From contig JAESUA010000114.1 in assembly GCA_016763255.1 (NCBI GenBank), forward strand, positions 1 to 8,452: DNA of 8,452 nt. The letters are read 5' to 3'. The notes beneath the pieces are model-generated. The model was not told the DNA's origin. It did not search any database and saw only the letters and a list, made by a program, of their open reading frames with translations. This DNA comes from Magnetovibrio sp. GTDB taxonomy: Bacteria; Pseudomonadota; Alphaproteobacteria; Rhodospirillales; Magnetovibrionaceae. Made by a program: the position numbers and the translations under genes. Below, piece by piece: positions 5,733 to 8,452 of this stretch. Numbering within the stretch: position 1 is the stretch's first letter; the number at the start of each line of letters is the position of its first letter.

Positions 5733-5810
5733 GTGTTTGCGCCCATCTTGCCATGGCCGCTTTCCCTTGAACCTCAGCCGCTTACAGCCGATACTCCGGC
5801 GAGGAGAACT

Positions 5811-7244
5811 ATGAGTGAGATGACGACGTCGAAAAACGCCGAAACGCCGGAGCAAACGGCGAGTGGAACTGCACGCAATGAGCATGCGGACAAAGTCCGT
5901 CGTCTCTATGACGGCGCGCTGGAACACCATCGCGCCGGTCGTCTCGATGACGCCATCAAGGACTATGCACGGGTTCTGCGCCTGGCCCCCATGTCCGCCG
6001 ACATTTACAACAACTTAGGCGTTGCCCTGCGCAGCGCCGGTCGCCCCGAAGCCGCGGTCGCGTGTTATCGCCGCTCATTGGGCATCCACCCCGGGGCCGC
6101 CCCGGTCTACACCAATTTGGGCAATGCGTTGCGTGATATGGGTGAAACCGCCAAAGCCATCGAAGCCCATCGCCGCGCCGTTAAGCATGGCCCCAAATCG
6201 CCCAAGGCACTTTACAATGCCGGGCTGGCGTTTCGTGAAGGCAACCACACCAAAGCCGCGTTGGAACATTTCAACCGGGCGATCAAGTTGGAGCCCACCT
6301 ACGCCCTGTGCCGGGTCGAACATGCCACCACGCTGCTGCAAATGGGCGATTGGCAGCGTGGATTTAAAGAATTGGAAGTCCGCTTTGCCCTGCCCGGTCG
6401 CGATCCGCGTCGCGAAGGTATTGAAACCTGGAACGGATCGGCGCTCAAAGGCCGCACCATCTTAATCAATTACGAAGGCGACGAAGGCACGGCCCTGCAA
6501 TTTGCCCGTTTTGCGGCGGTGCTCAAACGCGGTGGGGCAAAGGTTATTATGGAATGCCCGCCCCACCTGACACACCTTTTGTCGGCCTCATCCGACATCG
6601 AAGCGACCCTCAACGTGGGTGGCGATGCCACCGCGGTGGACGTGCAGATCCCTTTGCTCAGCCTGCCCGCACGCCTCGGCACCACCGTCGACACCGTGCC
6701 CGAAGAAACGCCTTATCTTAACGTACCTAAAATTGGCGGCACCACCCTCAACATTCATGCCGACACACGGTTAGCCATTGGTCTGGCGTGGTCGGGACGG
6801 TGGGATGGGCGCGTCGCCCAAGGCCCCAAACGTCACGGCGATATGATGTTTGACGACCTCACCGAACTGGTCGGTGTGCCCGGCCTGCAGCTGTTTTCGT
6901 TGGAACGCGGTGTGGGCGCGGGCGACATTGCCCGCCTGGGCCTGCAGCCGTTGATCGAACAAACCGGCCCGGCGATGATGGACATCGCCGATTTGGCCTC
7001 GGCCATCGATCAGTTGGATTTGGTGATTTGCACCGACAGCGTCACCGCCCACGTGGCCGGTGCACTGGGCAAACCGGTGTGGCTGATGCTCGATACCGGA
7101 TCAAGCTGGAGCTGGTTGCTGGATCGCGACGACACGCCGTGGTATCCCAGTATGCGGCTGTTTAGGCGGCAGGCGCAAACCTCCTGGAGCGCCACCGTGT
7201 CCCAGATCCGCCAGGCCCTCATGGAAGTGTTGAAAGGCGGCTGA
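5811..7244 (+). CDS. TPR protein with C-terminal glycosyltransferase family 9-like domain
   Basis: This 477-residue predicted cytoplasmic protein has two parts. After a polar N-terminus (1-28), about five TPR units cover residues 29-196. Typical signatures are IYNNLGVALRSAGRPEAAVACY and VYTNLGNALRDMGETAKAIEAH, each followed by a helix ending in Pro or Lys-Pro. Residues 205-477 form a GT-B-like domain related to heptosyltransferases: LKGRTILINYEGDEGTALQF (212-231), IGLAWSGRWDGR (323-334), LFSLERG (361-367), and the nucleotide-sugar site motif DLVICTDSVTAHVAGALGKP (403-422) followed by VWLMLDTGSSWSWLLDRDD. Such fusions are frequent in alphaproteobacteria and are thought to glycosylate surface or flagellar components; the substrate here is unknown. 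The start at 5811 is favoured over the upstream ATG at 5733 because GAGGAG (5801-5806) lies just before it and homology begins after it. A TPR gene follows 25 bp downstream. Confidence 0.9.
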   Translation: MSEMTTSKNAETPEQTASGTARNEHADKVRRLYDGALEHHRAGRLDDAIKDYARVLRLAPMSADIYNNLGVALRSAGRPEAAVACYRRSLGIHPGAAPVYTNLGNALRDMGETAKAIEAHRRAVKHGPKSPKALYNAGLAFREGNHTKAALEHFNRAIKLEPTYALCRVEHATTLLQMGDWQRGFKELEVRFALPGRDPRREGIETWNGSALKGRTILINYEGDEGTALQFARFAAVLKRGGAKVIMECPPHLTHLLSASSDIEATLNVGGDATAVDVQIPLLSLPARLGTTVDTVPEETPYLNVPKIGGTTLNIHADTRLAIGLAWSGRWDGRVAQGPKRHGDMMFDDLTELVGVPGLQLFSLERGVGAGDIARLGLQPLIEQTGPAMMDIADLASAIDQLDLVICTDSVTAHVAGALGKPVWLMLDTGSSWSWLLDRDDTPWYPSMRLFRRQAQTSWSATVSQIRQALMEVLKGG

Positions 7245-7269
7245 CGCCGTCGGAAAGAGATGTGAAAAC

Positions 7270-8452
7270 ATGAACGACACGCCCGCCCCAGGCCCCGTGG
7301 AGCCGACACCCAAGGCCAAAAAGCCGGGCTTTTTTTCACGCCTGTTCGGCACCGCCAAAACCGGCGGCGAACTGGAGATCGCCATCGCGCCGTTCATCGA
7401 TGCCGCCGGCAATGACCATACCCGCACCATCGCAGCTGTGTTTGCAAATCATACCGGCGTGCGCGTCAAACAATTGCGCGAAAAGCCCCTCCTTAGCCCC
7501 GAGATCGACCGTACGGAGCAACTCCCCGCGGCCTGCGCCCAGGCGATGAACTGGATCGGCGTGCACAAGGCTGATTTGGTCATTTGGGGTGATGTACCGC
7601 CACCGGGCACCACTTTATTTCTCCATTTTGCCGCTCCGCCGCCCCTGGATGAAGACCCTGCGGGGACCATCTCGCCCTTTCAGGCCCTGAGCTTGCCGGT
7701 GGGGTTCGACCCCCAAGAGCTTGGCGCGTTACTACTGGCGGCGGCCTTAGCAGCGATGAACCCAGATCTTGATGCCAAGCGCAAAAACCGCCGTTCCCTG
7801 GTGGCCGCAGCGCTGGAGCACGCTGCCGAAGCGATGGAACGCCTGCCAAGAGATTTCACCATGCGCGAAACCGCCTCGGTCCAGGCGATGTTCGCCAATT
7901 CATTGGCCGCGTTCGGCCATCTGTTTCCCGGTACCGAGGTTTATCACCGCGCATCGCTGGCTTATGCCAAAGCCATCCAAGGCACGATGCGCACCGAAAG
8001 CCCCACCAACTGGGCTTATCTACAACGCAATCAAGGCACCGTTTTGCAAGCCCTGGGCGAGCGCACCGACGACATCGACACCTTAGAACGCGCCATTGAA
8101 GCCTACCGCGCCGCCCTCGACGTGTTTACCCTTGAAGCCACCCCATTCCCCTGGGCCACCACGCAAAACCGCTTGGGCGAAGTGCTTTATTTGATCGACA
8201 GCAAAACCGGTGAAACCAAGGGCCTCAAAGAGGCCCTGCGCATTTACCAAGCGGCGCTTAAGGTGCTCAACAAAAAGTCCACGCCCTTGCTGTGGAGCGA
8301 AACCATGAACAATCTCGGGCAAGCCGCCCAGATTCTGGGACGCGAGATGGGCAATGAAGAGGTTCTGGAACGCGCGGTCGAGGCCTGCAAACAAGCCCTC
8401 ACCGTGCGCAAACGCGACACAAACCAACCTTGTGGGCGGCAACCCAAAACAA
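7270..8452 (+). CDS. TPR-type repeat protein, open at right edge, probable frameshift near 8428
   Basis: An ATG at 7270, 25 bp after the previous stop and with a weak GGAAAGAG upstream, opens a frame that reaches the window edge (394 codons visible). Residues 1-34 are Pro/Lys-rich and polar. Residues 35-165 look like an alpha/beta domain: ELEIAIAPFIDAAGN, then GVRVKQLREKP, then KADLVIWGDVPPPGTTLFLH. This strand-helix pattern recalls TolB-like N-terminal domains that precede TPRs in signalling proteins, but that is inference. From about 170 the protein is helical, and from residue 248 it shows repeats with a Trp at 248, 295 and 342, each followed by xxxQNxxGxxL-like residues and a helix such as LERAIEAYRAALDV. 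The last 25 bases leave the repeat pattern unless one base is restored near 8428-8430. It forms an operon with the TPR-glycosyltransferase gene. Function is unknown; a scaffold or regulatory role is plausible. Confidence 0.8.
   Translation, partial: MNDTPAPGPVEPTPKAKKPGFFSRLFGTAKTGGELEIAIAPFIDAAGNDHTRTIAAVFANHTGVRVKQLREKPLLSPEIDRTEQLPAACAQAMNWIGVHKADLVIWGDVPPPGTTLFLHFAAPPPLDEDPAGTISPFQALSLPVGFDPQELGALLLAAALAAMNPDLDAKRKNRRSLVAAALEHAAEAMERLPRDFTMRETASVQAMFANSLAAFGHLFPGTEVYHRASLAYAKAIQGTMRTESPTNWAYLQRNQGTVLQALGERTDDIDTLERAIEAYRAALDVFTLEATPFPWATTQNRLGEVLYLIDSKTGETKGLKEALRIYQAALKVLNKKSTPLLWSETMNNLGQAAQILGREMGNEEVLERAVEACKQALTVRKRDTNQPCGRQPKT

Noticed and set aside
5739..5753. Possible sigma-54 promoter on the minus strand (GG-N10-GC)
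   Set aside because: The -12 part reads GCGC instead of TTGC, and a single GG-N10-GC match in GC-rich DNA is not evidence enough.
5733..5810. Upstream ATG for the TPR-glycosyltransferase gene, adding 26 residues
   Set aside because: There is no ribosome binding site at 5733, whereas GAGGAG sits directly before ATG 5811. The extra Pro/Leu-rich residues are not TPR-like and are not a convincing signal peptide.
5718..5930. N-terminal extension of the radical SAM frame up to ATG 5930
   Set aside because: It is rich in Arg and Ser, shows no family motif, lies opposite the start of the TPR-glycosyltransferase gene, and precedes the MIVYDMPLWRPPSEG start typical of this protein type.

Overview
The window looks like ordinary chromosomal DNA from an alphaproteobacterium, probably a free-living, motile, Rhodospirillales-like organism. 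This is inferred from moderately high GC with GC-rich third codon positions, an alphaproteobacterial-type RecX, a MscS channel, a chemoreceptor without a C-terminal CheR/CheB-binding pentapeptide, and two TPR proteins of kinds common in magnetospirilla and relatives. No rRNA, tRNA, CRISPR array, insertion sequence or prophage gene is visible.

Layout from left to right. (1) The 5' part of an ABC-2 type export permease (minus strand, cut by the left edge) is divergent from recX (plus strand). The two share a 45-bp gap in which the -10 elements for the two directions overlap, and the recX promoter appears to give a leaderless mRNA. (2) A mechanosensitive channel of the MscS family is followed after 3 bp by a short ArsC/YfgD-type thioredoxin-fold protein; the two form an operon. 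Behind it lies a second, slightly diverged copy of the last 46 bp of the ArsC gene, then a bidirectional terminator. (3) A complete 573-residue methyl-accepting chemotaxis protein lies on the minus strand. (4) A 429-bp intergenic region lies upstream of it. It holds three closely spaced palindromes and, on the plus strand, a consensus-like promoter, a strong Shine-Dalgarno sequence before a TTG-initiated 37-codon reading frame, and a hairpin followed by six T. Together these could be an undescribed small gene or sRNA. (5) A radical SAM protein on the minus strand is divergent from (6) a plus-strand operon that continues out of the window. The operon holds a TPR/glycosyltransferase-9-like fusion protein, then a long TPR-type protein that is open to the right edge.

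The last gene has an N-terminal alpha/beta domain that may be TolB-like, followed by repeats with an exact 47-residue period. Reading the final 25 bases in frame breaks the repeat, while restoring one missing base near 8428-8430 puts the next conserved Trp exactly 47 residues on. This indicates a single-base frameshift or sequencing error there.

No multi-gene novel system is evident. The best leads are the orphan plus-strand unit at 4475-4802, the frameshifted 47-residue-repeat protein at the right end, the duplicated arsC tail, and a hairpin that overlaps the mscS ribosome binding site.
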